The notes under the pieces are model-generated. The model saw only the letters and a program-made list of their open reading frames with translations. It was not told the origin of the DNA and searched no databases. 34,655 nt of DNA, taken from positions 1 through 34,655 of the forward strand of contig JAITOS010000051.1 in NCBI GenBank assembly GCA_031289815.1, given 5' to 3'. Source of the stretch: Peptococcaceae bacterium (GTDB lineage Bacteria > Bacillota > Desulfitobacteriia > Desulfitobacteriales > Desulfitobacteriaceae). This document shows, in pieces, positions 8,531 through 17,583 of the stretch (position 1 is the first letter of the stretch; each line of letters opens with the position of its first letter). The translations under genes and the position numbers were made by a program.

Positions 8531-9727
8531 GTGAAAATTCTAGTAGTAAACTGTGGAAGTTCTTCACTCAAGTATCAACTGTTGGCGATGGAAACCAAGG
8601 CGGAATTGGCAAAAGGTCTGCTGGAACGTATCGGTATGGCGGGTTCGGTTCTGACGCATCAACCTGAAGGTAAAGAAAAAACGGTGATCACCAAAGATAT
8701 CGCCAATCATAACGAGGGGATCCGGTTGGTTCTGGATAGCCTGCTGCATCCGGAATACGGCGTGCTGAAAAACGTAAATGAGGTAGACGCCGTAGGGCAT
8801 CGGGTGGTGCATGGCGGAGATAAGTTTACGAAATCCGTTCAGGTCAATGACGACGTGATGAAAGCCATTGAGGATTGCATCGTGTTCAGCCCCTTGCACA
8901 ATCCAGCCAATATTGCCGGGATCAAGGCTTGTCAGGCGTTAATGCCCGGTGTGCCGCAGACGGTGGTATTTGATACCGCTTTCCATCAAACCATGCCGCC
9001 GGAATCCTATATCTATGCGCTGCCCTATGAAGCCTATGAAAAATATGGCGTCAGAAGGTATGGCTTTCATGGAACCTCTCATCGCTATGTCAGCCTGCGG
9101 GCGGCTAAATTTCTGAATAGAAGCGAAAAAGATTTTAAATTGATCACCTGCCATTTGGGCAACGGCGCTTCGGTGGCGGCGATTCTGAATGGTCAATGCA
9201 TTGATACCTCTATGGGCTTAACGCCGTTGGAAGGACTGGTCATGGGTACCCGGTCAGGCTCGATTGACCCGGAGATTGTCAATTATCTGATGGAAAAAGA
9301 GCATATGACCACGGCGGAAATAAAAGACTATCTGAATAAAAAATCCGGTATCTTAGGGATTTCCGGCGTCAGCAGCGATTTCCGCGACGTGGAGGAAGCG
9401 GCCGGCGCCGGCAATAAACGGGCGCAGCTGGCTTGGAACGTCTTTGCCCACAAGGTGAGAAAGTACATCGGCGCCTATGCGGCCCTGATGAACGGGGCGG
9501 ACGCCATCGTCTTTACCGCCGGTCTGGGGGAAAACTCCTCTTCCATGCGCTTGGAGATCTGCAAGACCTTAGGTTTCCTCGGCGTGAGCATTGACCCGGA
9601 AAAGAACAAAAAACGCGGCATTGAAAACGATATTTCCACGGCGGACGCCAAGTGCCGCGTTCTGGTTATTCCGACCAATGAAGAATTGATGATCGCTCTG
9701 GATACGGAGGAAATCGTCAAGAAATAG
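8531..9727 (+). CDS. ackA: Acetate kinase
   Basis: MKILVVNCGSSSLKYQLL..., HRVVHGG, VFDTAFHQTMP, GFHGTSHRYVS, HLGNGAS. GTG 8531 with SD AAAGGAGGAGGAG. Confidence 0.97.
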   Translation: MKILVVNCGSSSLKYQLLAMETKAELAKGLLERIGMAGSVLTHQPEGKEKTVITKDIANHNEGIRLVLDSLLHPEYGVLKNVNEVDAVGHRVVHGGDKFTKSVQVNDDVMKAIEDCIVFSPLHNPANIAGIKACQALMPGVPQTVVFDTAFHQTMPPESYIYALPYEAYEKYGVRRYGFHGTSHRYVSLRAAKFLNRSEKDFKLITCHLGNGASVAAILNGQCIDTSMGLTPLEGLVMGTRSGSIDPEIVNYLMEKEHMTTAEIKDYLNKKSGILGISGVSSDFRDVEEAAGAGNKRAQLAWNVFAHKVRKYIGAYAALMNGADAIVFTAGLGENSSSMRLEICKTLGFLGVSIDPEKNKKRGIENDISTADAKCRVLVIPTNEELMIALDTEEIVKK

Positions 9728-9856
9728 AAGCAAGACGCCGATAAACGTCTGAATCAATAAACAACGGACAAAGAGAGGGCGGTTGCCGGCGGACATTCAT
9801 CGTTTGTCGGCGGCCGCTCTTATACAATCAGAAACAATAGGGGCAATGCGCCTACG

Positions 9857-9988
9857 GTGAAGCTGACGGATAAAATCAACGACCGCGAGACGTTTATGAA
9901 GGGCGTGGATTATTCCTGCTACGGTGCGCAGGAGGATGGGAGTTTCTTTCCGTCAATGCGGATTCCCCCAACGAAGGCGGCGACGTAG
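9857..9988 (+). pseudogene. Short ORF remnant (VKLTDKINDRETFMKGVDYSCYGAQEDGSFFPSMRIPPTKAAT*)
   Basis: Protein-like 43-codon open stretch in the ackA-yceD intergenic region, lacking a clear SD. Confidence 0.25.
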
Positions 9989-10019
9989 ATTGAGAATATG
10001 AGAATATTCTTCCGCAACC

Positions 10020-10048
10020 TTGACAAAAAAAAGATGGATGCATATAAT
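10020..10048 (+). promoter_or_regulatory. Consensus sigma-A promoter for yceD-rpmF
   Basis: TTGACA-N17-TATAAT, perfect hexamers, upstream of yceD ATG 10075. Confidence 0.9.
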
Positions 10049-10074
10049 TATTGTTATGTATCGAGGTGGAAAGC

Positions 10075-10581
10075 ATGAAAATCAATATCGCTGAAATTCG
10101 CCGTATGGAGGGAGCGACGCTTCACTATGAGTTGGAGGATCGTTTTCCGGCGATTGAATTTGATAAAGAAACGATCGTTTTTATCCAGCCGGTACATGTC
10201 AAGCTTCAAGTGACGAACGCCGGAGACACGCTGGTAGCTCGCGGATCGGTGCAGACGGAAATGAGCGCTTCCTGCGGACGTTGCCTGGAAGGGTTTACTT
10301 TTCCTCTGGTGGTTCTGTATGAAGACGAGTGGGTAACTGCTCAGCGGGCAACGGAGGAGCAAGCGGAAACGGCTCTGTTGTTTGAAAAGGACGAAATAGA
10401 GATTCAGGAACGGATCGTCGAACAGATCCTGCTGGCGTTGCCGATGAAACGACTTTGTTCAGCGGCTTGTCGTGGCCTCTGTCCGGCTTGTGGTCAAAAT
10501 CTGAATCTGGGTCAATGTCAGTGTCAGGAGCAGCGAATCGATCCCCGGATGATGGATTTAGCTAAATGGCGTCAAGACTGA
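10075..10581 (+). CDS. yceD: YceD/DUF177 family protein
   Basis: Upstream of rpmF; CGRCLEGF and C-terminal CPACGQNLN Cys motifs. Confidence 0.92.
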   Translation: MKINIAEIRRMEGATLHYELEDRFPAIEFDKETIVFIQPVHVKLQVTNAGDTLVARGSVQTEMSASCGRCLEGFTFPLVVLYEDEWVTAQRATEEQAETALLFEKDEIEIQERIVEQILLALPMKRLCSAACRGLCPACGQNLNLGQCQCQEQRIDPRMMDLAKWRQD

Positions 10582-10614
10582 CGATTTGTTTTTATTTTAG
10601 AAGGGGGTGGAATC

Positions 10615-10794
10615 ATGGGTGTTCCTCAACATCGCCAATCGAAGTCCAGAGTGCGCAAACGCCGGGCCATGTCGAAGTTAACGGCGCCGAATCTTGTTGA
10701 TTGCCCGCAATGCCATAAGCCCAAGATGCAGCATCACGTCTGTGCTTCTTGCGGTTATTATAATGGCAGAGAAGTCATAGCGATGGGTGAATAA
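10615..10794 (+). CDS. rpmF: 50S ribosomal protein L32 (59 aa, absent from ORF track)
   Basis: MGVPQHRQSKSRVRKRRAMSKLTAPNLVDCPQCHKPKMQHHVCASCGYYNGREVIAMGE; SD AAGGGGGTGG. Confidence 0.97.
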   Translation: MGVPQHRQSKSRVRKRRAMSKLTAPNLVDCPQCHKPKMQHHVCASCGYYNGREVIAMGE

Positions 10795-10808
10795 CGCAGC
10801 TAACGGGA

Positions 10809-10843
10809 AGTCCTCATTCAGTGATGAGGGCTTTTTATTTTTG
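10809..10843 (+). terminator. Rho-independent terminator after rpmF
   Basis: AGTCCTCAT tcagtg ATGAGGGCT followed by TTTTATTTTT. Confidence 0.85.
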
Positions 10844-10864
10844 CCGTATTTTTCAAAAAGTCAG

Positions 10865-10893
10865 TTGCTTAAAAATAAAAACGGGCATATAAT
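10865..10893 (+). promoter_or_regulatory. Sigma-A promoter of the fapR-plsX-fab operon
   Basis: TTGCTT-N17-TATAAT; -10 overlaps the palindrome at 10891-10911. Confidence 0.8.
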
Positions 10894-10911
10894 TATCACC
10901 AGGTGATAATT
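10891..10911. promoter_or_regulatory. Putative FapR operator: AATTATCACC-A-GGTGATAATT
   Basis: Perfect 21-bp palindrome overlapping -10 and just upstream of fapR; core TTATCACCAGGTGATAA has the 17-bp geometry of known FapR operators. Confidence 0.8.
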
Positions 10912-10936
10912 TTAAAAGAGTCCGGGGGTAGGATGG

Positions 10937-11494
10937 ATGGACAGACTCAGCAGAATAGAACGGAGAAAAGCCTTGCCACAGGCGCTGTTCCATAACCCGT
11001 TTTTAACCGATGGAGAATTAGGCGTAAGATTTGGCGTGAGCATACCGACGATTCGTCTGGATCGCAGGGCGTTGGCGATACCGGAACTGAAAGAGAGAAC
11101 CAGGGCGGTAGCGAACGACGCCTACCAAGAGTTGCGGGCTTTGGCTGGCCGGGAAATCATTGGCGAACTGAAAGCGTTGGTCGTCGGCCAATACGGGCGC
11201 TCGGAATTGTTGATCACGCAAGATATGATTTTGACGAAAGCGCGCGTGGCCCGCGGACATCAGCTGTTTGCGCAGGCGAACTCGCTTGCTTCCGCTCTCG
11301 TAAACGCCGACATGGCCTTGACGGGAAGCGCTCAATTGAAATTTTTACGCCCTGTCCGGCAAGATGAATGGGTCGAGATGGAAGGACAGGTCGTGAAACG
11401 CCATGAAAATCGCTATGAGATCGATATCTCCGGCAAAGTCCGGGGACAAAAGGTCATACAAGGCCAATGGATCATGTTTGGCTTGGCAGAGTAA
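10937..11494 (+). CDS. fapR: Transcription factor FapR
   Basis: N-terminal HTH (LTDGELGVRFGVSIPTIRLDRRALAIPELKERTR) and hot-dog domain (ARGHQLFAQANSLA); upstream of plsX. Confidence 0.95.
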   Translation: MDRLSRIERRKALPQALFHNPFLTDGELGVRFGVSIPTIRLDRRALAIPELKERTRAVANDAYQELRALAGREIIGELKALVVGQYGRSELLITQDMILTKARVARGHQLFAQANSLASALVNADMALTGSAQLKFLRPVRQDEWVEMEGQVVKRHENRYEIDISGKVRGQKVIQGQWIMFGLAE

Positions 11495-11540
11495 CCCCTT
11501 AAAGGAATGGAAAAAATCCAGCGGCAGAGGAGGAACTCGC

Positions 11541-12569
11541 GTGAAGATTGCTGTGGACGCGATGGGAGGAGATTACGCTCCGCGGGAGATTGTGGCCGGG
11601 ACGCTGTTGGCGGCGGCAGCCTGTCCGGAGATCGATATCATTTTGGTTGGGCAGGTAGAAAAAATCAAGCCGTATATGACGGCGCAGCCCGCTAACGTCG
11701 CTTTGCTGAACGCGAGCGAAGCGGTAGAAATGGATGAACATCCGGCGAGTGCGGTTCGCCGGAAAAAGGACGCCTCTATTGTGGTGGCGACGCGTTTGGT
11801 CAGGGAAGGAAAGGCGGACGCCGTGGTCAGCGCGGGGAATACCGGCGCGCAAATGGCGGCGGCTCTATTGGGCTTAGGGAGGATTCAAGGGATTGACCGG
11901 CCGGCGATCATCGCGGTACTGCCGACCCTGAAGGGGGGCAAGGTCGTCCTTGACGTCGGCGCTAATCCGGACGCTAAAGCGGAAAATCTGTTGCAATACG
12001 CCTTGATGGGCAGCATTTACGCGGAAAAAATCTTAGGGCTAGAACGGCCGCAGGTCGGATTGTTGAATATCGGCAGTGAAGAAGGGAAAGGAAATGAACT
12101 CACGCAGCTGGCTTATCCTCTTTTGAAACAAGCGCCCATTCATTTTGCCGGCAATGTGGAAGGAAGAGATATTCCTTATGGCCGGGTGGACGTCGTGGTC
12201 TGTGAGGGCTTTGTCGGCAACGTGCTGTTAAAATCCTTTGAAGGACTGGTGGGCGCTCTGTTTGAACTGATCAAGGAGAAGATTACCGCCAATTCTTTGC
12301 GCAAATTAGGCGCACTCGCGATTAAACCCGGCTTGAAAGAGATTGCCAAGATCATGGATTATACGGAGGTGGGCGGCGCGCCGTTGCTGGGAGTGAATGG
12401 GATTAGCGTCATCTGTCATGGCAGCTCCAACGCCAAGGCGATCAGCAATGCCGTCAGAGTGGCGAGAGAATGTGTGGAAGTCAGGCTGATTGAGCAAATC
12501 AGGGAAGACCTTCGGGCGTTAGGAAAGCCGGACAGCGGAGAGAGGGAAGATTCATCATGTCCAGAGTAG
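11541..12569 (+). CDS. plsX: Phosphate acyltransferase PlsX
   Basis: MKIAVDAMGGDYAPREIV..., VSAGNTGA, LDVGAN, GFVGNVLLK. GTG 11541 with SD. Confidence 0.97.
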   Translation: MKIAVDAMGGDYAPREIVAGTLLAAAACPEIDIILVGQVEKIKPYMTAQPANVALLNASEAVEMDEHPASAVRRKKDASIVVATRLVREGKADAVVSAGNTGAQMAAALLGLGRIQGIDRPAIIAVLPTLKGGKVVLDVGANPDAKAENLLQYALMGSIYAEKILGLERPQVGLLNIGSEEGKGNELTQLAYPLLKQAPIHFAGNVEGRDIPYGRVDVVVCEGFVGNVLLKSFEGLVGALFELIKEKITANSLRKLGALAIKPGLKEIAKIMDYTEVGGAPLLGVNGISVICHGSSNAKAISNAVRVARECVEVRLIEQIREDLRALGKPDSGEREDSSCPE

Positions 12570-13576
12570 GGATCGTAGGTCTGGGAAGCTACGTGCCGGA
12601 AGATATCCTGACCAATAAGGATTTCGAGAAAATGGTGGATACGACGGATAGCTGGATTACCGCCAGAACCGGGATCAAGGAACGGCGCAAGGCCAGAGAA
12701 GGGGTTCCCGTTTCGGAATTATGTTATCAAGCCGCCCGACAAGCGCTGGAAGACGCCGGGATCCTGCCGCAAGAGGTGGAGCTGGTGATCGTGGCTTCGG
12801 TGACGCCTGACTATGCTTTTCCGGCGACCGCTTGCCTGGTGGCCGACCGTTTGGGAATCAGCAAAGCGGCCGCTTTTGATCTGGAAGCGGGGTGCAGCGG
12901 CTTTATTTACGCGGCGGTGACGGCCAGTCAGTTTATTGCCGCGGGGATGTATCGCACCGCTTTGGTGATCGGCGGGGAGACGTTGTCCAAAATCACCAAT
13001 TGGCAAGACCGGGGTACCTGCGTTCTTTTTGGTGATGGCGCCGGGGCGGCTGTTCTGCAACCGGTGGAAGATGGGTACGGCTTTTTGGGGATGGAGCTAG
13101 GGGCTGACGGTTCCGGCGGCGATCTTCTGATTCAGCCGGCGGGCGGTTCGAGCATCCCGGCCACCACGGCTTCCGTGCAGGCGAATTTACACACGATCCG
13201 AATGGCCGGCCGCGAGGTGTTCAAGTTCGCGGTGCGGGTCATCGAGGAATCGGTGCAAAGTCTCCTGAGCAAGTGCGATTTGCGTCTGGAAGATATTGAC
13301 CTGTTCCTGTTCCATCAGGCGAATCAACGGATTATAGAAGCTGCTGCCAGACGGCTGGAATTGGATCAGGAGAAGGTTTTTGTGAATCTTGAACGCTATG
13401 GGAATACTTCGGCGGCTTCGATTCCCCTGGCCTTGGACGAAGCGGTTCAACAGAAAAGAATACGGGACGGCGATATCCTGATGATGGTGGGATTTGGCGC
13501 CGGACTGACTTGGGGAGCGATTGCCTGTAAATGGGGAGGAAAGGGGAACAAGGATGATCAGAACGAGAATTTGTGA
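12557..13576 (+). CDS. fabH: Beta-ketoacyl-ACP synthase III
   Basis: TTDSWITARTGIKERR, DLEAGCSGFIYA, FGDGAGAAVL, FHQANQRI, NTSAASIPLAL. Confidence 0.97.
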   Translation: MSRVGIVGLGSYVPEDILTNKDFEKMVDTTDSWITARTGIKERRKAREGVPVSELCYQAARQALEDAGILPQEVELVIVASVTPDYAFPATACLVADRLGISKAAAFDLEAGCSGFIYAAVTASQFIAAGMYRTALVIGGETLSKITNWQDRGTCVLFGDGAGAAVLQPVEDGYGFLGMELGADGSGGDLLIQPAGGSSIPATTASVQANLHTIRMAGREVFKFAVRVIEESVQSLLSKCDLRLEDIDLFLFHQANQRIIEAAARRLELDQEKVFVNLERYGNTSAASIPLALDEAVQQKRIRDGDILMMVGFGAGLTWGAIACKWGGKGNKDDQNENL

Positions 13577-14504
13577 TTTAATCGGTATTGAATATCCGAT
13601 TTTTCAGGGGGGAATGGCTTGGGTGGCGAACGGAGAGCTGGCCGGCGCGGTATCAGAGGCCGGCGGTTTGGGCGTTATCGGTTCAGGGCAGGCGCCGGCG
13701 GCTTGGCTCCTGGAAGAGATCGCCAAAGTGAAAGCGGTCACGCAAAAACCCTTTGGGGTCAATATCATGCTCATGTCTCCCTATCTTGAGGACGTGATGC
13801 AGGTGATTATAGAGGAAAGAGTGTCGGTCATCACCACCGGCGCGGGCAACCCCGGCAAATACATACCGGCGCTGAAGGAGATCGGCACCAAGATCATTCC
13901 GGTCGTGGCCTCGGTGGCCCTGGCGAAGCGTCTGGCGAAGGCCGGGGTAGACGCCGTAATCGCGGAGGGCTATGAATCCGGCGGTCATGTGGGAGAGGTT
14001 TGTACGCTGCCCTTAGTGCCTCAAATCGTTGACGCGGTGGATATTCCGGTGCTGGCGGCGGGAGGGATTTTTGACGGACGAGGGTTCCTGGCGGCCTTGG
14101 CTTTAGGCGCGGAAGGAGTACAAATGGGTACGCGTTTCATGTGCGCGGAGGAATGTACGATCTCTCCCAAGGTGAAGCAGATGGTGCTTAAAGCGAGAGA
14201 GCGGGATACGGCGGTGACGGGGAGATCGACAGGGCATCCCGTTCGCTGTTTGGACAATAAATTGATGCGTGAGATGGCGCAAGCGGAAAAAGATGGCGCT
14301 TCTCCGGACGAAATAGAAAAGATGGGTACGGGGAAATTGCGTTTGGCGATGGTGGAGGGAGATATTGAAAACGGCTCCGTCATGGCCGGACAGGTGGCCG
14401 GGGCGGTGAAAAAGATCGAACCGGCGAAGGATATTCTGCTGGATGTGATTCACTCGGCGATCCGGGAATGGCAGCAGTTGCAACGGATCATGAATCAAGG
14501 CTAA
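13554..14504 (+). CDS. fabK: Enoyl-ACP reductase II (FabK)
   Basis: IEYPIFQGGMAWVANGELAGAVSEAGGLGVIGSG, ESGGHVGEVCTLPLVPQ, GVQMGTRFMCAEEC. Confidence 0.95.
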   Translation: MIRTRICDLIGIEYPIFQGGMAWVANGELAGAVSEAGGLGVIGSGQAPAAWLLEEIAKVKAVTQKPFGVNIMLMSPYLEDVMQVIIEERVSVITTGAGNPGKYIPALKEIGTKIIPVVASVALAKRLAKAGVDAVIAEGYESGGHVGEVCTLPLVPQIVDAVDIPVLAAGGIFDGRGFLAALALGAEGVQMGTRFMCAEECTISPKVKQMVLKARERDTAVTGRSTGHPVRCLDNKLMREMAQAEKDGASPDEIEKMGTGKLRLAMVEGDIENGSVMAGQVAGAVKKIEPAKDILLDVIHSAIREWQQLQRIMNQG

Positions 14505-14522
14505 AGACTGGGAGGTTCAACG

Positions 14523-15461
14523 ATGGGGAAGATGGCGTGCGTATTTCCGGGTCAGGGCGCGCAAGGGATCGGGATGGGTCAGGACCTTTTCCAAACGCCG
14601 ATAGGAAAACAGGCGTTGGCAATCGCCGGGGAAACGTTAGGAGAAGAACTGCCGCGGCTGATGCGGGAAGGGCCGGAACAGGAGCTTCAATGGACATTCA
14701 ACGCCCAGCCGGCAATTTTGCTCGTGAGCGTCGTTGCCTGGAGTTGCCTGACGGCGGCGGGGGTGCAAGCGGATTTTCTGGCCGGACACAGCCTGGGAGA
14801 GTATTCCGCGTATGTGGCCGCCGACAGTATCGGTTTGCCGGAAGCGTTACGGCTGGTTCGCAAACGCGGCGAATATATGCAGGAAGCCTCCCCGGAAGGA
14901 CAGGGCATGATGGCGGCGATTTTGGGGGCGCGGAGCGAATGGGTGGAACAAGCCTGTCAGGCGGCGTCCGACCGGGGCGTGGTGGCGTCGGCGAATTATA
15001 ATTGTCCCGGTCAGATCGTGATTTCCGGCGAGAAAGAGGCGGTGCTGCAAGCGATGGCAACCGCCAAAGAGTTGGGCGCTAAACGGGTGGTTCCCTTGGC
15101 GGTCAGCGGGCCTTTTCATTCAAAGCTGATGCAGCCGGCGGCGGAGCGGCTGGCGGCGGTGTTGAACGAGGTGGACTGGCAGGAGCCGCGGATTCCGGTC
15201 ATTGCCAATATAGACGCCTTGGAGGTGAGCCGAAAAGAGAGAATTGTGCCGACCTTACTGGAACAAATCAGCGGTGCGGTGCGCTGGGAACAGTCTATAC
15301 AATATCTGGCCGGACAGGGCGTGGATACCTTCGTTGAATGCGGGCCGGGAAAAGTTTTAAGCGGCTTGATCAAAAAAATCGTGCCCGACGGCAAGATCCT
15401 GCATATAGAAGATCAAGCGTCGCTGGAAAAGTCACTTGCATATTTAAAGGAGAGTCGGTAA
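14523..15461 (+). CDS. fabD: Malonyl-CoA:ACP transacylase
   Basis: FPGQGAQGIGMG, LAGHSLGEYSAY, VSGPFHSKLM. Confidence 0.97.
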   Translation: MGKMACVFPGQGAQGIGMGQDLFQTPIGKQALAIAGETLGEELPRLMREGPEQELQWTFNAQPAILLVSVVAWSCLTAAGVQADFLAGHSLGEYSAYVAADSIGLPEALRLVRKRGEYMQEASPEGQGMMAAILGARSEWVEQACQAASDRGVVASANYNCPGQIVISGEKEAVLQAMATAKELGAKRVVPLAVSGPFHSKLMQPAAERLAAVLNEVDWQEPRIPVIANIDALEVSRKERIVPTLLEQISGAVRWEQSIQYLAGQGVDTFVECGPGKVLSGLIKKIVPDGKILHIEDQASLEKSLAYLKESR

Positions 15462-15462
15462 A

Positions 15463-16206
15463 ATGAGTTTGAATGGAAAGGTGGCCCTGGTCACCGGCGC
15501 GGCGAGAGGATTAGGCAGAGCGATTGCCTTGCAGCTGGCGGCGGCGGGGGCTCAAGTCATGGTGAATTACGCGGGCAGTGAGGATAAGGCTAAAGAGGTC
15601 GTGCGTTTGATTCAGGAGCGGGGCGGAGAAGCGGAGCTGTGTCAGGCGGATATCAGTCAGGCCGCGGACGTCGAGCGGCTGGTAAAAACAGTTATGAACA
15701 AATACGAAAAAATCGATATATTAATTAATAACGCGGGAATTACCAGAGATCGTCTGCTGTTGCGCATGACGGAAGAGGATTGGGACGCAGTTTTAAGCAC
15801 CAATTTAAAAGGGGTTTTTCTCTGTACCAAAGCGGTCAGCAAATCCATGCTGAAACAGCGGTCCGGGGTCATTATCAATATATCGTCTATTGTAGGGATC
15901 AAAGGAAACGCGGGGCAAGCCAATTACGCGGCTGCCAAAGCGGGAGTGATCGGGCTGACCAAAGCAACGGCCAAAGAATTCGCGTCCAGGGGGGTTCGGG
16001 TGAATGCGATTGCTCCAGGGTATATCGCTACGGATATGACGGATATATTACCGGCAGAGATGAAAAATGAAATTCTGAAAGAGATCCCGCTGGGGAAGAT
16101 CGGCGTTCCGGAAGATGTCGCCCAGGCCGTCCTGTTTTTGGTTTCTCCCGCGGGCGCTTATATCACCGGACAAACGCTGAGTATTGACGGTGGCATGTCT
16201 ATTTGA
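15463..16206 (+). CDS. fabG: 3-oxoacyl-ACP reductase
   Basis: VTGAARGLGRAIA, NNAGITRD, YAAAKAGVIGLTKA, ITGQTLSIDGGM. Confidence 0.97.
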   Translation: MSLNGKVALVTGAARGLGRAIALQLAAAGAQVMVNYAGSEDKAKEVVRLIQERGGEAELCQADISQAADVERLVKTVMNKYEKIDILINNAGITRDRLLLRMTEEDWDAVLSTNLKGVFLCTKAVSKSMLKQRSGVIINISSIVGIKGNAGQANYAAAKAGVIGLTKATAKEFASRGVRVNAIAPGYIATDMTDILPAEMKNEILKEIPLGKIGVPEDVAQAVLFLVSPAGAYITGQTLSIDGGMSI

Positions 16207-16229
16207 TGGAGAGGAGGTGAAGAAGCGGC

Positions 16230-16457
16230 ATGGGAGTTTTTGAAAAGGTAAAAGCGATCGTCGTTGAACAGTTGGGTGTAGATGAGAATGAGGTAACGTT
16301 GGAAACCTCCTTTGAGAGTTTGAATGCGGATTCGCTGGATATTGTCGAATTGGTTATGGCGCTGGAAGAAGAATTTGACCTGGATATACCGGATGATGAA
16401 GCTGAAAAACTCCGGACGATTGGTAATGCGGTAAACTATATTAAAGGAAATCAATAA
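16230..16457 (+). CDS. acpP: Acyl carrier protein
   Basis: [30 protein letters not shown]. Confidence 0.97.
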   Translation: MGVFEKVKAIVVEQLGVDENEVTLETSFESLNADSLDIVELVMALEEEFDLDIPDDEAEKLRTIGNAVNYIKGNQ

Positions 16458-16463
16458 GACCGG

Positions 16464-16494
16464 AAGTCCCGTAGCTTTTGCGGGACTTTCTTTT
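16464..16494 (+). terminator. Rho-independent terminator after acpP
   Basis: AAGTCCCG tagcttttg CGGGACTT TCTTTT. Confidence 0.8.
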
Positions 16495-16614
16495 GAAAAA
16501 ACTGCCCTGGGAAGCGACCGGCATGGTTTTTTGCAGGGTGTAGATAGATGAGTCCGGATCCAAGGGTTGGTGTACATAGGGAGATCATAGAGAAGCTGGA
16601 ATGGAGGAAAAAAA

Positions 16615-17583
16615 GTGCGGATTCCTGAACTTCGGATCGCTGATTTGATCGCTAAAATTCCCATTATTCAAGGGGGCATGGCTATTCGTATTTCCCTGGC
16701 GCCGCTCGCCGCGGCGGTGGCTGAAGAAGGAGGGATCGGGTTGATTGCCGGAACCGGGCTTTCGATTGCGGAGTTGGTCGCGGAGATTCGCGAGGCGCGG
16801 CGGCGCACCCAGGGGATCATCGGGGTGAATATCATGTACGCTTCCGGGCAATTTGCGCAGCTGGTGAAGGCGGCCTTTGAGGAAAAAATTGATTTGTTGG
16901 TTTCCGGCGCCGGTTTCTCCAGGGATATGTTTACCTGGGGCAAGGAGTATCAGATCCCGGTGGTACCCATCGTCTCGACCGTTAAACTGGCTAAAATATC
17001 GGAAAAATTAGGCGCGGCGGCGATTATCGTCGAAGGGAAGGAAGCCGGCGGTCATTTGGGGACGGATCGGTCGATGCGGGAGATATTGCCGGAGGTAAAG
17101 CAAAGCGTCGATATCCCGGTGATCGGCGCGGGCGGCGTGGTGAATGGGACGGATGTCGCCGAAGTGTTGGCCCTGGGCGCGGATGGGGTGCAGATGGGAA
17201 CCCGTTTTGCGCTCAGCGAAGAGAGCAGCGCGGCGCCAGCCTGGAAGGAATATCTGCTTCAGGCGCAAGAAGAAGACCATCGCTATATAAAAAGTCCGGT
17301 GGGTTTGCCGGGCAGCGGCGTTCGCAATGCCTTTAGCGACAGGCTGGAGCAGGACGCCGAGGCCTTTAAGCCAACGAGCTGCTCCGGCTGTCTGAAGCAT
17401 TGTCTGCGGAACTTTTGTATTACCGACCGTCTGAATAAAGCGCAGCAAGGAGATATCAAAGAGGGTTTGATTTTTTCCGGCGCTTACTTCTATAAGATCA
17501 AAGAGATCCTGTCGGTACACCGAATCTTTGAAGGGATCAAGAACGAAATGTTGCATTACAGAAAGGGGGCGGACAGCACGTGA
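16615..17583 (+). CDS. Nitronate monooxygenase/FabK-like flavoprotein with C-terminal Cys cluster
   Basis: IIQGGMAIRISLAPLAAAVAEEGGIGLIAGTG, EAGGHLG, GVQMGTRF; C-term CSGCLKHCLRNFC. GTG start with SD. Confidence 0.88.
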   Translation: MRIPELRIADLIAKIPIIQGGMAIRISLAPLAAAVAEEGGIGLIAGTGLSIAELVAEIREARRRTQGIIGVNIMYASGQFAQLVKAAFEEKIDLLVSGAGFSRDMFTWGKEYQIPVVPIVSTVKLAKISEKLGAAAIIVEGKEAGGHLGTDRSMREILPEVKQSVDIPVIGAGGVVNGTDVAEVLALGADGVQMGTRFALSEESSAAPAWKEYLLQAQEEDHRYIKSPVGLPGSGVRNAFSDRLEQDAEAFKPTSCSGCLKHCLRNFCITDRLNKAQQGDIKEGLIFSGAYFYKIKEILSVHRIFEGIKNEMLHYRKGADST

